Source: Pseudarthrobacter sp. L1SW
GTDB taxonomy: Bacteria > Actinomycetota > Actinomycetes > Actinomycetales > Micrococcaceae
DNA: 64,000 bases
Assembly: GCF_020809045.1 (NCBI RefSeq)
Contig: NZ_CP078079.1
Coordinates: 3,038,001 to 3,102,000 of the forward strand
Direction of reading: 5' to 3'
The notes under the pieces are model-generated. The model saw only the letters and a program-made list of their open reading frames with translations. It ran no database searches and was not told the origin of the DNA. Below are positions 63,937 through 64,000 of this stretch, piece by piece; within the stretch, counting starts at the first letter, position 1, and every line of letters begins with the position of its first letter. The translations under genes were made by a program, and so were the position numbers.

Positions 63937-64000
63937 ATGGTAGACCCCATCATCCTTTTCTTCATTCTTGGCGCGCTTGCCGGGCTGCTCCGCTCCGAGC
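63937..64000 (+). CDS. Start of an SbtA-like bicarbonate transporter, cut by the window end
   Basis: Only 21 codons are present. The hydrophobic N-terminus MVDPIILFFILGALAGLLRS resembles the beginning of sodium-dependent bicarbonate permeases (SbtA family), from memory. It is too short to be sure. Promoter region 63739-63936 is AT-richer and has several CACGA/TCGTG half-repeats. Confidence 0.5.
   Translation, partial: MVDPIILFFILGALAGLLRSE

Overview
The window is about 65% GC, densely packed on both strands, with many GTG starts and 4-8 bp stop/start overlaps. Its menaquinone genes and general gene content point to a high-GC Gram-positive bacterium of the Micrococcaceae, most likely Arthrobacter or Pseudarthrobacter. 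This is inferred from protein families, not from a database search. I see no rRNA, tRNA, CRISPR array, transposase or prophage gene, so this reads as chromosomal DNA with accessory patches.

Layout. 1-16 kb: a menaquinone region. An alpha/beta hydrolase, menG, a geranylgeranyl reductase-like flavoprotein and a long-chain polyprenyl diphosphate synthase run leftward; menF runs rightward; then come an amino-acid ABC importer, an aminotransferase, menD, a Tat-exported PhoX phosphatase and menC. 15-22 kb: corA, an ABC exporter pair, a ChrB-N-like protein coupled to an MFS transporter, and a PAP2 phosphatase. 22-25.4 kb: a two-component system whose two genes converge and overlap, next to a protein with two PepSY-like units. 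25.4-33.4 kb: LssY_C, lipase-like and MFS proteins, small membrane proteins, a large membrane hydrolase, a charged lipoprotein and a Ser/Thr kinase. 33.5-41.4 kb: potassium control (kdpD, kdpE, a KimA-like permease, TrkH and a lone receiver protein). 41.5-50 kb: an ABC pair, an RsbQ-like hydrolase overlapping a PAS-GGDEF-EAL protein, an XRE/DUF2975 pair, a HipBA module, an NAD(P)-binding protein and a GAF-ANTAR protein. 50-64 kb: a GAF protein, an acyltransferase, an ArsR-rhodanese fusion facing a membrane protein, a CDF transporter, two SGNH hydrolases, a diacylglycerol-kinase-like protein, an MBL-fold hydrolase, a GH16 protein, a DUF6671 protein and the first codons of an SbtA-like permease.

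The strongest unexplained signals are non-coding. A 32-bp repeat unit lies in opposite orientations on the two sides of phoX and provides the menC stop codon. A long palindrome occurs three times in 3 kb (19.1-22.1 kb), one copy providing an MFS stop codon. A diverged element of about 190 bp occurs twice (48.3 and 54.4 kb) with base-pair changes that preserve two stems. Other signals are a 22-C homopolymer upstream of an MFS gene and several operator-like repeats (hipBA, arsR-rhodanese, kimA-like, PepSY, chrB-like). The most interesting protein arrangement is the RsbQ-like hydrolase overlapping a PAS-GGDEF-EAL protein, which suggests a small-molecule-to-cyclic-di-GMP pathway.
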